A DNA stretch of 46,229 bases. Origin: an uncultured Verrucomicrobiota bacterium (lineage in GTDB: Bacteria > Verrucomicrobiota > Verrucomicrobiia > Limisphaerales > UBA9464). The DNA lies in the NCBI GenBank assembly GCA_903835555.1, contig CAILNN010000223.1, positions 1 to 46,229 on the forward strand. The letters run 5' to 3'. This document shows positions 1-7,712 of the stretch, piece after piece; positions within the stretch are counted from its first letter, which is position 1; every line of letters starts with the position of its first letter. The position numbers and the translations under genes are program-made. A model generated the notes under the pieces. The model had not been told where the DNA came from. It made no database searches and saw nothing but the letters and a program-made list of their open reading frames with translations.

Positions 1-140
1 AATTGAGGCGATGTATCAGGGATAGAAATCATTTTGGTTCCTCTGCTTCAGCCAAAAATAGAGCGGTTTTTGGAGGTTCATGGTGTCTCGGTGAAATGAA
101 CAAGCCAATACTAAGGCACCGAATGTAACACGATTATGTT

Positions 141-737
141 TCAATGCTGTTCGGATTTAACGAACGCCACGTGCCTCCTTACCGCCTTCGCGCGAAGTTG
201 GTCTGGCAACAACGGAGGCAGAGTCGCCCAGGCCTCTGGGTTTCGCTCCCGCATTTGTCTTTGCCGCTCCCAAAACTCAACATTGTCAATGGATATAAGT
301 TGGGTTGAATAGATAGAGAACGCTTCCGGGTCCCGGCCCTCCGCTAGACTTCGTGCCTTACGAACATCGTCTACGGCTCCCTGAAAGTCGCCGACTCCCC
401 TCTTTGCCATTCCGCGCCCGAACCATGCATTGGCGTTGATCGGGTCGAGGGAGATAGATTTGGTGAAATCGTCAATTGCATCCAGTGGAAAATCGGAGGA
501 AAGACAATGGCCTCTTGATTCGAAGACCTTGGCGCTTTCCAATCCGTGCTGAATGGCGACATCGTAGAATGCCAATGCATCTGCATACTCCTTCTTCACA
601 AAGTGCTCGTCACCGGCTTTTGCCGCCAAGACTGCCTGTTGCCTTTCGGAAGTGTTTCTATCGTTAGAACGGTTTACCATTCCCGATTTCTCGAACGACC
701 GGTGAAAGAGACCGGTTATGACGGCAAAGAGGTTCAT
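141..737 (-). CDS. TPR-repeat protein
   Basis: The product is about 198 residues and reads as a tetratricopeptide protein. Two to three helical pairs are visible, for example AKAGDEHFVKKEYADALAFY followed by units with the TPR-like elements ANAWFGRGMAKRGVGDFQGA. Such repeats act as protein-binding scaffolds; no partner is evident. The frame stays open upstream to a TTG at 872, but the ATG at 737 begins a hydrophobic segment (MNLFAVITGLF), so I prefer it; a second ATG at 680 would remove that segment. The C-terminal part is basic and not repeat-like. No neighbour lies close enough to suggest an operon. Confidence 0.6.
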   Translation of the reverse strand: MNLFAVITGLFHRSFEKSGMVNRSNDRNTSERQQAVLAAKAGDEHFVKKEYADALAFYDVAIQHGLESAKVFESRGHCLSSDFPLDAIDDFTKSISLDPINANAWFGRGMAKRGVGDFQGAVDDVRKARSLAEGRDPEAFSIYSTQLISIDNVEFWERQRQMRERNPEAWATLPPLLPDQLRAKAVRRHVAFVKSEQH

Positions 738-1114
738 TGGTGTCGTTTCAATTGAGTGAACGAGTCGGCGTCGTCGATGGGCGCGGTCAAAGTCAGGGAC
801 AGCTTGCCATGAATCCGCCAGATGAGTCTCGGCGGAATGACTCGAGGAATCAAGAACCGGACCATTTGTCAAAAAATCTCCTCCTCTTCAACCAATGTCG
901 CCAGAGGGCCCCCGCTTCAGGGCACCCCCCCGCCCCCCCATCCCGTTTCACCTTTCCCAACGCTACTCTTCCGCCAGTTGTACATTCCGATGGCCTCGCT
1001 ACAAACGGTAAGGGCGGTCTTTCCCGTTTGTCACCCGACTATCCGTCTCACTTTAAAGGACAAACCATCGAGATAGGCTTTCGACGTGCCGAAGTTGCCG
1101 TCAACGTTGACCGG
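738..1114. other. Gene-poor stretch
   Basis: About 380 bases upstream of the TPR gene contain a C-rich run (near 927-945) and only overlapping, compositionally poor reading frames. I see no recognisable gene, RNA or repeat. It may hold the promoter of the minus-strand TPR gene. Confidence 0.4.
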
Positions 1115-1576
1115 TTACTCCCCAATGGATGCAAGTGCGGCTTCCTTTATTTCCCGAGCGAGATAGATGCCTGCTTCTTGTTCGAGGCGGTCAATCAAGG
1201 CCATCGCGGAAGGAATCAAATGCTTTCGACGCGCTAATAGGACGACGCCGATGAGTCCAATAACGGGAACCCCCTCTCGAACAGCAAGTCTACGTCCCTT
1301 TCGTTCGTCCATCAGCAACTGGTCGGCGTCCAGTTCCTTGGCCAATTCGATAGCCTCAGCTTCTCCCACATCCACAATCTGCGCGTACTCGCGGGCTTTT
1401 GAATGGTTTGTGACAGCCACCACTTTGATCCAAGGAGGGAGAGTTGGATGACCCCTGAGTAACTCGTTTCGAACCGCCTCGGGGATGATCACTTCACCGA
1501 AAAGGTCGGGAAGGATTTCAGCCACTCCTACCGTCAGAAGCGCAGTCAGCGGCGAGGTATCCGAAACGACGATCAT
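1115..1576 (-). CDS. PIN-domain (DUF3368-like) toxin
   Basis: The 153-residue product has a PIN-domain ribonuclease layout: an N-terminal VVSDTSPL motif with the first acidic residue, a central GEAEAIELA motif with a second acidic residue, and LLMDERKGRRLA with a third. This DUF3368-like arrangement is typical of toxins paired with UPF0175 antitoxins. Members of the PIN superfamily usually cleave RNA with bound Mg2+ or Mn2+. Its ATG overlaps the stop of the upstream UPF0175 gene by four bases (1573-1576), so the two are probably translationally coupled. The length is normal for the family. Whether it is still toxic cannot be judged from sequence. Confidence 0.85.
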   Translation of the reverse strand: MIVVSDTSPLTALLTVGVAEILPDLFGEVIIPEAVRNELLRGHPTLPPWIKVVAVTNHSKAREYAQIVDVGEAEAIELAKELDADQLLMDERKGRRLAVREGVPVIGLIGVVLLARRKHLIPSAMALIDRLEQEAGIYLAREIKEAALASIGE

Positions 1577-1812
1577 CGACGTGTCATCAACTCAACAGTC
1601 CGCAAATCCTCAGCCAGATCGTCAGCCCCGTAATGTATTGGCACTCGATGCCGCCCTAACTCTCGTAGAAATTCCGTCTGCGACATGCAAGCGACCTTTG
1701 CTGCCTGCCCTAACGTGGCATCTTCGGATGCAAACCGGGCGATTGCTGTCTGCAATGACATCGACTCCAGTGAGGACCGGTGCCCTGGCTTATCGTCCAA
1801 AATCGATTCCAT
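1573..1812 (-). CDS. UPF0175 family antitoxin
   Basis: The 79-residue product carries the UPF0175 signature: an alanine-rich helix, then TLGQAAKVACMSQTEFLREL, a helix-turn-helix-like stretch, then GRHRVPIHYGADDLAEDL. UPF0175 proteins are presumed antitoxins of DUF3368/PIN toxins, and here the toxin gene follows with a four-base overlap. Two ATG starts are possible, at 1812 and 1761 (MSLQTAIARF). The longer form is listed because the family normally has an N-terminal strand before the alanine-rich helix. The antitoxin-first order fits an autoregulated type II module. Confidence 0.8.
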   Translation of the reverse strand: MESILDDKPGHRSSLESMSLQTAIARFASEDATLGQAAKVACMSQTEFLRELGRHRVPIHYGADDLAEDLRTVELMTRR

Positions 1813-2030
1813 TCCTGAGGTTAACTGTCTCAGTCGGGATATTCAAGATGGGCTTACCGGTGAGACGGGTCATCCGCGTGCGTCCAAGAGGATGGGAAAG
1901 TCCGCCGTCATTCGTCACCCGTAAAACTGGCGTCATACAGTTAATCATGGTTTGACCCTCGGGATCCCGTTACCCAGAGCAATACCCGGGCTGGAGTTGG
2001 GTCGCACCGTTGGTGCTAAGACGGCGGGTA

Positions 2031-2270
2031 TCAAGCAGGAGTTTCATCTTCGCCCAACCAGAAAGAATCGGGCAGGGGAGCATCAAAGTCCTTGTGCACC
2101 GTCACCTGTCTGGCGTGCAGTCCAAAAACGAACCGGGCGGGATCTATGTGGGAATCCGGGGTGGATTCGATGCGGACCTTGACTTCGTCCCCGCTGGAAA
2201 AAGGCAGGTGGCTCAACGTCAGGACGCCGCCCGGCCCAACTCGTCCAGTTGTCTCGTAAAGCTTCACCAT
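2031..2270 (-). CDS. Small antitoxin-like hypothetical protein
   Basis: The 79-residue product begins MVKLYETTGRVGPGGVLTLS and continues with a hydrophobic LPFSSGDEVKVRIE strand. This beta-rich N-terminus resembles small antitoxin-like proteins commonly found beside PIN toxins, but I cannot assign a named family. The C-terminal half is polar and ends in an acidic tail. The frame is open upstream to ATG codons at 2318 and 2354; the last of these overlaps the start of the divergent nucleotidyltransferase gene. The start at 2270 is chosen because the protein-like composition begins there. No toxin follows it. Confidence 0.5.
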   Translation of the reverse strand: MVKLYETTGRVGPGGVLTLSHLPFSSGDEVKVRIESTPDSHIDPARFVFGLHARQVTVHKDFDAPLPDSFWLGEDETPA

Positions 2271-2352
2271 AAGAGGTTGCACCCGACCGCCTGGTCTGTA
2301 AAGCCGGGCTTCAGGCATTGCCGCCCGCCGTCCGTCGGTGAATAGTTGAGGC

Positions 2353-2673
2353 ATGGACGAGGTACGACTCCCCATCAAGATCGACCGGGCCAAAGTCGGG
2401 CAATTCTGCCAAGAACGCGGCATCCGGAAGCTCAGCCTCTTTGGTTCGGTTCTCCGAGCCGACTTCGACCCGACGAGGAGCGACATCGATGTCCTTGCCG
2501 AGTTCGAGCCCGGCGCCCTTCAGACTGTCGGCTTCCGATACTTTCTTTACGCCGCAGAACTGTCTGCCCTCTTGGGCCGCAAGGTCGACTTCTGCTCCCG
2601 ACTCAACTGTTTTGTAGAAGACAAAATCCGCGCCGAAGCGGTCCCAATCTACGAGCAAGTGCTTTCAGCGTGA
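2353..2673 (+). CDS. MNT-type nucleotidyltransferase domain protein
   Basis: This 106-residue protein is a minimal nucleotidyltransferase. It shows LSLFGSVLRADFDPTRSDID, with the GS motif and the paired catalytic aspartates of SDID, followed by a third aspartate in KVDF. The family (MntA/COG1669-like) often acts as antitoxin by adding nucleotides to a HEPN-domain toxin. No HEPN gene is adjacent: the next gene is a UPF0175-like protein. It is divergent from the small antitoxin-like gene, with start regions nearly touching. Its role without a visible HEPN partner is unknown. Confidence 0.8.
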   Translation: MDEVRLPIKIDRAKVGQFCQERGIRKLSLFGSVLRADFDPTRSDIDVLAEFEPGALQTVGFRYFLYAAELSALLGRKVDFCSRLNCFVEDKIRAEAVPIYEQVLSA

Positions 2674-2700
2674 ACAGAATTGCGGGGATGCGGGCATCGG

Positions 2701-2955
2701 ATGACTTTCAGTTTGGAACGTATGGAAATTACCCTCGACTTCCCGGAGCCATTGGCTAGGACCCTTGGCTACGGTTCGGCAGCACTGCCGCGTCGGCTCT
2801 TTGAGGCCTTGCTGGTCGACGAGTGCGCCCGTGGACGCCTATCGCGAGGCAAGGTGGCGGAACTTCTCGGAATCGGATTCCACGAAGCCGAAGGGCTCTT
2901 CACCGCCGCGCTTGCCATACCCCGCCAAAGACAGCATCGACGACTCCCTCGATAA
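2701..2955 (+). CDS. UPF0175-like protein, C-terminus possibly frameshifted
   Basis: The product (about 84 residues from the ATG at 2701, or 77 from 2722) contains LPRRLFEALLVDECARGRLS followed by RGKVAELLGIGFHEAEGLF, the core of UPF0175 antitoxin-like proteins. After this core the tail is basic and unlike the family (IPRQRQHRRLPR). The next frame at the same place reads PYPAKDSIDDSLDNAHTSAK to a stop at 2980, which is acidic and more like a normal UPF0175 tail. A one-base frameshift near 2905-2925 is therefore possible. It lies 27 bases after the nucleotidyltransferase gene and may be co-transcribed. No PIN toxin follows. Confidence 0.6.
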   Translation: MTFSLERMEITLDFPEPLARTLGYGSAALPRRLFEALLVDECARGRLSRGKVAELLGIGFHEAEGLFTAALAIPRQRQHRRLPR

Positions 2956-3030
2956 TGCCCACACTTCGGCCAAGACCTGAGAAACGTCCCTAGAACCATC
3001 TTGCAGGCGTATTCGCCAGACACTGGAGGA

Positions 3031-3052
3031 GTTCCCGAAATGGGAACTTTTT
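3031..3052 (+). terminator. Rho-independent terminator
   Basis: GTTCCC and GGGAAC form a perfect six-base-pair stem around a GAAAT loop, followed by five T. It lies after the UPF0175-like gene and before higB, so it probably ends the nucleotidyltransferase/UPF0175 transcript. Confidence 0.65.
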
Positions 3053-3086
3053 CCTTGATTGCCTGTCAGAATTTGCGATTGTCCAA

Positions 3087-3380
3087 ATGAGGGTCATCGC
3101 TAGGAAGACACTCCGGGACTTCTATGAAAAACATGCCGACAGCAAGGCGTCGCTGGAAGCGTGGTTTCATGAAGTTAGTGCTGCCGAATGGAGGGGACCA
3201 CAAGAAATCAAAAGCCGGTATCCATCCGCCGACTTCCTTCCAGGCAAAAGGGTGGTTTTTAACATCAAGGGCAATACCTACCGTCTTATTGTCAATATTC
3301 ACTATAACACTCGAATTGTCTTCATCCGCTTCGTAGGAACCCACGCGCAATACGACAAAATCGACGCCACCACCATCTAA
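3087..3380 (+). CDS. higB: HigB-type toxin, mRNA interferase
   Basis: The 97-residue product matches the HigB toxin family (RelE fold). It begins MRVIARKTLRDFYEKHADSK, has a central GKRVVFNIKGNTYRLIVNIH strand pair, and ends with IVFIRFVGTHAQYDKIDATT, all typical of the HigB_toxin family. Members cleave mRNA on the ribosome. The gene is full length and is followed nine bases later by a HigA-type antitoxin gene, the toxin-first order usual for hig modules. A terminator separates it from the genes before. Confidence 0.92.
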   Translation: MRVIARKTLRDFYEKHADSKASLEAWFHEVSAAEWRGPQEIKSRYPSADFLPGKRVVFNIKGNTYRLIVNIHYNTRIVFIRFVGTHAQYDKIDATTI

Positions 3381-3389
3381 CCATCGAGC

Positions 3390-3767
3390 ATGAAGCCGAA
3401 GATTATCAAGACGGAGGAGGAGTACACCAATGCCTTGACGCGCGTTGAAGCCCTTATGGACGCCAAACCCGGCTCGCCCAGGGAAGAGGAACTGGAGCTG
3501 TGGTCGCTGCTCGTTGAGCGTTATGAGCAGGAGCACTATCCAATTGATTCACCCGACCCCGTAGCCGCAATCAAATTTCGGATGGAACAAGACGGGCTGC
3601 GGCAAAAGGACTTGGAAATTTGTTTTCCAGGGAAGAATCGGGTGTCGGAAGTCCTCAATTACAAACGCCCGTTGACCCTGGGAATGATCCGGGCGCTTCA
3701 CCGCAAATTGGGAATTCCAGCGGAGGTCTTAATCCGTGAAGGCGGCGTTGTCGCTCCCAGCTCTTAA
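3390..3767 (+). CDS. higA: HigA-type antitoxin with helix-turn-helix
   Basis: The 125-residue protein is a HigA antitoxin of the COG5499 type. The first 60 residues are an acidic helical region (EEEYTNALTRVEALMDAKPG). The second half is an Xre-like helix-turn-helix: AAIKFRMEQDGLRQKDLE, then KNRVSEVLNYKRPLTLGMIR and the end LGIPAEVLIREG. It is expected to neutralise HigB and repress the operon. It lies directly after higB and has normal length. Confidence 0.92.
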   Translation: MKPKIIKTEEEYTNALTRVEALMDAKPGSPREEELELWSLLVERYEQEHYPIDSPDPVAAIKFRMEQDGLRQKDLEICFPGKNRVSEVLNYKRPLTLGMIRALHRKLGIPAEVLIREGGVVAPSS

Positions 3768-4595
3768 ATCGTCGGAGTTTGGCAATGGCTGGCGATTTTA
3801 GTTACAGTTGATTACGACAAAAAACGGTGGAAACCTTCGGGCAAATGAAAACCAAGCAACCGGGGTGCCACTCTAAAAGGTGGATTTCAAGCCCTATTTT
3901 CAGGCTTTTTGTGCACTATTCCCAAATCTCCCCGAAATCGCTCGTTAGGATTCGACCCCCTCCGTCGGCACCATGCTCCAAGGTGGCATCTCGTGGTAGC
4001 CAACACCTGAGTCGACGCCGATCCTACACGGCCACAACCCGTTTCCAAGCAGAGAGGCGGGGAAAGAAGCCACAACCCAACACACCTCTCAATGGCCGTC
4101 GCCCAATCGCCAGTCCGCCTAGAATGGGGCCCGTCCGCGTAGAGATAACTGCCGTCGACGGCAAAACCTACGGCACCCGGCAGGACAACCTTTCGGCCTT
4201 TCCACATCAATTGCATGTCAACACGTCGCGAGCATCTATTCGTTCAATATGGCTAAAAAAAGCCACTTGAGTTGCATGCTTGAATTTCTTGTCTCCTCCC
4301 CAAAACCCTCATAAACCGGGCCATTATCGTTCCTAATTCGCACGCCCATTCAGAATTGCAATTTTGGCCTGAAGGTTGCTTCGCCCCCCGATGTCGCGTT
4401 CGGTTATGTCGTAAAGACAACGCGTTTTCGATTTCTGCCGACTTCGGTCTGTAGAATTCACCGTTTAGTCACAAAACAGTAGATTCAACAATCACGATGG
4501 TTAAAACTCGGGGACTCCTACACCGTACTTGCCTTACCGCCGAACGGTGGGAACGCTCGAACCATTGTTAACTCACCCCACACCTATATAGCGGA
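3768..4595. other. Long gene-poor stretch after the toxin-antitoxin segment
   Basis: About 830 bases carry no convincing gene. The longest frames (a 109-codon frame on the minus strand and a 147-codon frame on the plus strand) overlap each other, are rich in R/S/P/G and have no recognisable motif. The stretch contains a tRNA 3'-end-like 23-mer at 3951-3973. The part after about 4270 is more AT-rich and probably contains the porin promoter, but I cannot pick out -35/-10 boxes with confidence. Confidence 0.45.
3951..3973 (+). other. tRNA 3'-end-like fragment, possible attachment-site remnant
   Basis: The 23 bases begin with the T-loop-like TTCGACC, continue with a C-rich strand as in a T-stem, then CGTCGGC as an acceptor-like strand, a discriminator A and CCA. 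The upstream bases do not complete a T-stem, and I found no matching 5' acceptor strand upstream, so this is not an intact tRNA. Integrated elements often leave such 3' fragments at their border, and the toxin-antitoxin segment lies on one side. This reading is inference. Confidence 0.3.
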
Positions 4596-6149
4596 ATGAA
4601 GAATAAATCGAAAGGTACCAAATCCGTTGGTCGTAATACCTTGCGCCTTGCGGCTCTCGGTTTGATCGGCTTGGCGGCAGGCGCTCATGCCGACACGTCC
4701 ACCAACTCGGTGACCAGCACCAACGCACCGGCGGCGCAGCCCTACGGAAAGAAAGCCAACGAGGGATTCTTTCGGCGGTTGAATGAGGCTTATGCTGAGC
4801 AAAACGCCGCCTCCTGCTGCCCACCGGCGGATACCAATGCCCCCGCCGCCCCCGTCCGCCGGATTGGCCCGGCCCCGTTTGATTCACCGCCCTATCCGAC
4901 CGCTGAATGGCAGCTCGGCGGTGGCCCCAATATCATCGGCGACCCCGGTGCATTGCGCGACAGTCCCTGGCCACTCATGCAGACCATTTACGATGGTCCT
5001 CACGGTCAGGCCTGGTACGACAGCCGCGTGCAGATGTACGGATGGGTGACTTTGGCCGGTAACTACAGCAGCTCCCGCAATAGCGACCCCAATTCCAGAG
5101 CCACCCAACTGAACGGGACCAGTCCCCAGCAAAACAATTTCCCCGAAGTTTACGGAGTTCGTTCCGGTCGGATCGAATTGGACCAAGCCGTCCTCTATAT
5201 CGAACGGATGGCCGACGAAAACCAGACAGACCATATCGATTGGGGCTTCCGTGTCGCAAGCGTGTACGGCTTGGACTATCGGTTTATGTCAACTCGCGGC
5301 TTCCTGAGCGATCAGTTGTTGCGAAACAACCGGTACTACGGCTTCGACATGCCCATGATGTACGCCAATATGTACATTCCCACCATCGCAGAGGGGATGA
5401 ACATTATTTTGGGACGAATTATATCTGAGCCCGACATTGAGCAGCAATTGGCCCCAAACAATCTGATGGCCAGCCACTCGATTGTCTACGCCTTCGATAA
5501 CTACACCATGTGGGGCCTTTTCACCAGCACCCGGCTCAACAAGAACTGGACCATCCAGGCCGGTTTGGCCGACGGTGTCGATATGGCCCCTTGGCAGCAT
5601 GACGTCGGACGTCAGCCGACCGGGTCTCTCTTGATTCAGTGGATTTCCGATAACGGAAAAGATTCCATTTACGGAGGAATGAACTCCCTGAACAACGGTC
5701 ATTTCGGGTACAACAACCTGCAAGAGATCATCTGGAGCTACACCCACAAGTTCAATGACGTTTGGTGGACCACTTTCGAGTCCCAGTACATGTATATGAA
5801 GCATTGTACCACGGGTCCGACCGATCAGGTGCCCGTTCAGGACGGTTTCTTTCCCAAGCACGGTGGCTTCGTTTGGGAAGGTGGATTGGTCAACTACACC
5901 ATGCGCCGCTTGTCCAACAACGCGTTCCTGACCTTTCGCAATGAATTCTATGACGACTCCGCCGGTGCCCGTACCGGATTCGAGGCCCGTTACTATGAAA
6001 CCTCGGTGGGGGTCAGTTGGTGGCTCAATCGGTTGCTCCTATTCCGTCCCGAATTGCGGTTCGAGCGGTCCTTCGGCGACACCGCCTACAACAATGGTAC
6101 CCGCCACAACCAATTCACGATGGGCTTCGACGTAACCTACCACTTCTAA
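4596..6149 (+). CDS. BBP2-like outer-membrane beta-barrel porin
   Basis: The 517-residue protein starts with a signal peptide (basic MKNKSKGTKS, hydrophobic LRLAALGLIGLAAGAHA, then ADTS), followed by an Ala/Pro/Asn-rich linker to about residue 95. The rest is rich in aromatic beta-strand segments such as VYGWVTLAGNYSSS-like and GLDYRFMSTRGFLSDQL, and ends in a C-terminal phenylalanine (TMGFDVTYHF) as in outer-membrane barrels. The pattern agrees with putative beta-barrel porin-2 (BBP2/OmpL-like) proteins. The substrate is unknown. It stands alone, with a strong terminator directly after it. Confidence 0.8.
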   Translation: MKNKSKGTKSVGRNTLRLAALGLIGLAAGAHADTSTNSVTSTNAPAAQPYGKKANEGFFRRLNEAYAEQNAASCCPPADTNAPAAPVRRIGPAPFDSPPYPTAEWQLGGGPNIIGDPGALRDSPWPLMQTIYDGPHGQAWYDSRVQMYGWVTLAGNYSSSRNSDPNSRATQLNGTSPQQNNFPEVYGVRSGRIELDQAVLYIERMADENQTDHIDWGFRVASVYGLDYRFMSTRGFLSDQLLRNNRYYGFDMPMMYANMYIPTIAEGMNIILGRIISEPDIEQQLAPNNLMASHSIVYAFDNYTMWGLFTSTRLNKNWTIQAGLADGVDMAPWQHDVGRQPTGSLLIQWISDNGKDSIYGGMNSLNNGHFGYNNLQEIIWSYTHKFNDVWWTTFESQYMYMKHCTTGPTDQVPVQDGFFPKHGGFVWEGGLVNYTMRRLSNNAFLTFRNEFYDDSAGARTGFEARYYETSVGVSWWLNRLLLFRPELRFERSFGDTAYNNGTRHNQFTMGFDVTYHF

Positions 6150-6183
6150 GTCGACTCGATTTTCGTCACACAGTCACGATTCC

Positions 6184-6222
6184 ACGGCGTCCGGTTGATC
6201 AACCAATCGGACGCCGTTTTTC
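6184..6222 (+). terminator. Strong rho-independent terminator after the porin gene
   Basis: ACGGCGTCCG (6184-6193) and CGGACGCCGT (6208-6217) form a perfect ten-base-pair stem with a 14-base loop, followed by a T run. It lies 34 bases after the porin stop codon. Confidence 0.92.
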
Positions 6223-6814
6223 TTTTCGCCGACCCCAAAACACTACCAAGGGGCGTGTTCCACAACGCAATTGGAATTGGAGGAAACCGTCCCACATACA
6301 ATAACCTGGCAGGAAACGGGTCCCTTTGCTTCTGCCAACCCCAACGGGGTTACGAATCAAAGCCCAGGGTTGGCCCGCTTTGGGGCCAACCCTGGGTTAC
6401 GGTTTGGGATGTATTTCAACCCCAACGGGGTTGCGCACCGGGGTCATTACCCTCCCACTCGTTCTTTGGTCTGGGAACCGATGAACCCGCGATGCGTCAG
6501 ATAACGATGTTTTTTTCGGCGAACTAAGTACAAATCCTGTTCAAGGCGTCGAGAGATACCACTTGTTACTTTGAATTCAAACTGCCCATTTTTAGCCACT
6601 TGTCGTCAGCCTGAAAACGCCTTTTAAGGCGATTTCGCCGAATTTCGCCGAATTTTCTCGTAAAAAACTCGTCAATTCAGATTGGTTTCGCACCTAGCTT
6701 TGTTTTTCTAAAGCGCTATCCTTTAGATGGTTAGAAGAAATCGGTCGCCGCTGATTCCATGGCCTCATCCACGTTGAATCGAAATTCGGCATCCTGTTTG
6801 CTCTTTGAACGGAA
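6223..6814. other. Intergenic region with palindromic repeats
   Basis: About 590 bases without a convincing gene. It contains the nested palindrome cluster at 6337-6433 and, near 6632-6651, two tandem copies of ATTTCGCCGA next to the palindrome GCCTTTTAAGGC. Frames spanning the palindromes encode NPNGV and PGLAR/NPGL strings that merely translate the repeats. Confidence 0.5.
6337..6433. repeat. Nested palindrome cluster
   Basis: Two copies of the 15-base palindrome AACCCCAACGGGGTT (6337-6351 and 6418-6432) flank a larger hairpin made of CCCAGGGTTGGCC (6363-6375) and GGCCAACCCTGGG (6384-6396). Each element is a perfect inverted repeat, and the three are evenly spaced. This resembles the dispersed palindromes I associate with verrucomicrobial and planctomycete intergenic regions. 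No transposase or terminal repeats are present. Confidence 0.8.
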
Positions 6815-7681
6815 ATGCGGTTTTTCCGTCTAACCTGGCTAGTTCTTTCCTCTATGGTCCTTTGGACCCGGGGGGAGGCCTCTGTCATTCGGGAGATACC
6901 GTTTGAGCTGCGTGACGGATTTATTTCCCTGCTGATTTCTACCCCGTCTTCTCCTGTTCCGCTGCGCTTCCTTTTGGACAGCGGGGCAAGCTCCAGTGTC
7001 GTCGACTTGGCCATGGCCGATCGTTTGGGCCTTGAAAAAGGAGCTCTGACTTCGGTTCAAAGCGTGGGACGCCAAATCACCGGTTTCTGGCCGACTCGCT
7101 TGTCGGCGTCGGCAGGAAGTCTGCGCCTACCCAACGAATACCTCGCTTTAAGCCTCAGTGACGTTAGCGGTGCCTGTTCGCAGCCCGTGGACGGCTTATT
7201 GGGGATGGACTTCTTTCGTGGCCGGATCGTCCAAATTGACTATGCTCAATTGAAGATTCGGCTGCTGACCAAGGCACCCAGGTTTGGTAATTTGGAGCGC
7301 CTTCCGTTGGAACTCCGCGATTATGGCATGGTGGTTCCTGTTCGATTCAATCAATCCGTCCCCAAATGGGTTAGACTGGATACCGGCTGCGCCAGTGAAA
7401 TGCAATGGGTGAGGGGCGACTCTTCCCTTCAAGCCGCCCCCTCTTCTAATTCTACCGGCGCAATCATCGCTTTAACCACTGCAAGCGGAACCCCCGAGAC
7501 GACTACCATTCACTTAGGTACCCGGCGAGTCGGTGTCGTCAAAGCGGGTCTTGTCGACGCCGAAATCTTCCCGAACGAGGCCGGTCTTCTGGGCAATGGC
7601 CTACTCAAGCGGTTTCAGCAAGTGACTGTCGACGCCGTCGGTGGACAAATGATCCTGGGCGAATTTCAGAACCGACAATAG
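6815..7681 (+). CDS. Exported retropepsin-like aspartyl protease
   Basis: The 288-residue product has an N-terminal signal sequence (MRFFRLTWLVLSSMVLWTRG) and two aspartyl-protease motifs in one chain: FLLDSGASSSVVD with Asp55, and VRLDTGCAS with Asp189. Each is followed by a hydrophobic glycine motif (DGLLGMDFF and AGLLGNGLL), the usual second half of a retropepsin-like lobe. The double arrangement suggests a pseudo-dimeric active site within one chain. Function is probably proteolysis outside the cytoplasm; the substrate is unknown. It is convergent with the small lipoprotein gene. Confidence 0.8.
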   Translation: MRFFRLTWLVLSSMVLWTRGEASVIREIPFELRDGFISLLISTPSSPVPLRFLLDSGASSSVVDLAMADRLGLEKGALTSVQSVGRQITGFWPTRLSASAGSLRLPNEYLALSLSDVSGACSQPVDGLLGMDFFRGRIVQIDYAQLKIRLLTKAPRFGNLERLPLELRDYGMVVPVRFNQSVPKWVRLDTGCASEMQWVRGDSSLQAAPSSNSTGAIIALTTASGTPETTTIHLGTRRVGVVKAGLVDAEIFPNEAGLLGNGLLKRFQQVTVDAVGGQMILGEFQNRQ

Positions 7682-7712
7682 CAAAACCGGTAGTCTCAGG
7701 ACCGTAAGCTAA

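Noticed and set aside
3900-3975. Complete tRNA gene ending at 3973
   Set aside because: No matching 5' acceptor strand (GCCGACG), D-arm or anticodon arm could be found upstream, and the T-stem does not pair fully.
3887-4216. 109-codon minus-strand reading frame
   Set aside because: Composition is rich in R, G and C, there is no ribosome-binding site or known motif, it overlaps another frame, and it runs through the tRNA-like fragment.
6271-6527. Reading frames encoding NPNGV...SPGLARFGANPGL
   Set aside because: They are direct translations of the palindromic repeats and have no other coding signs.
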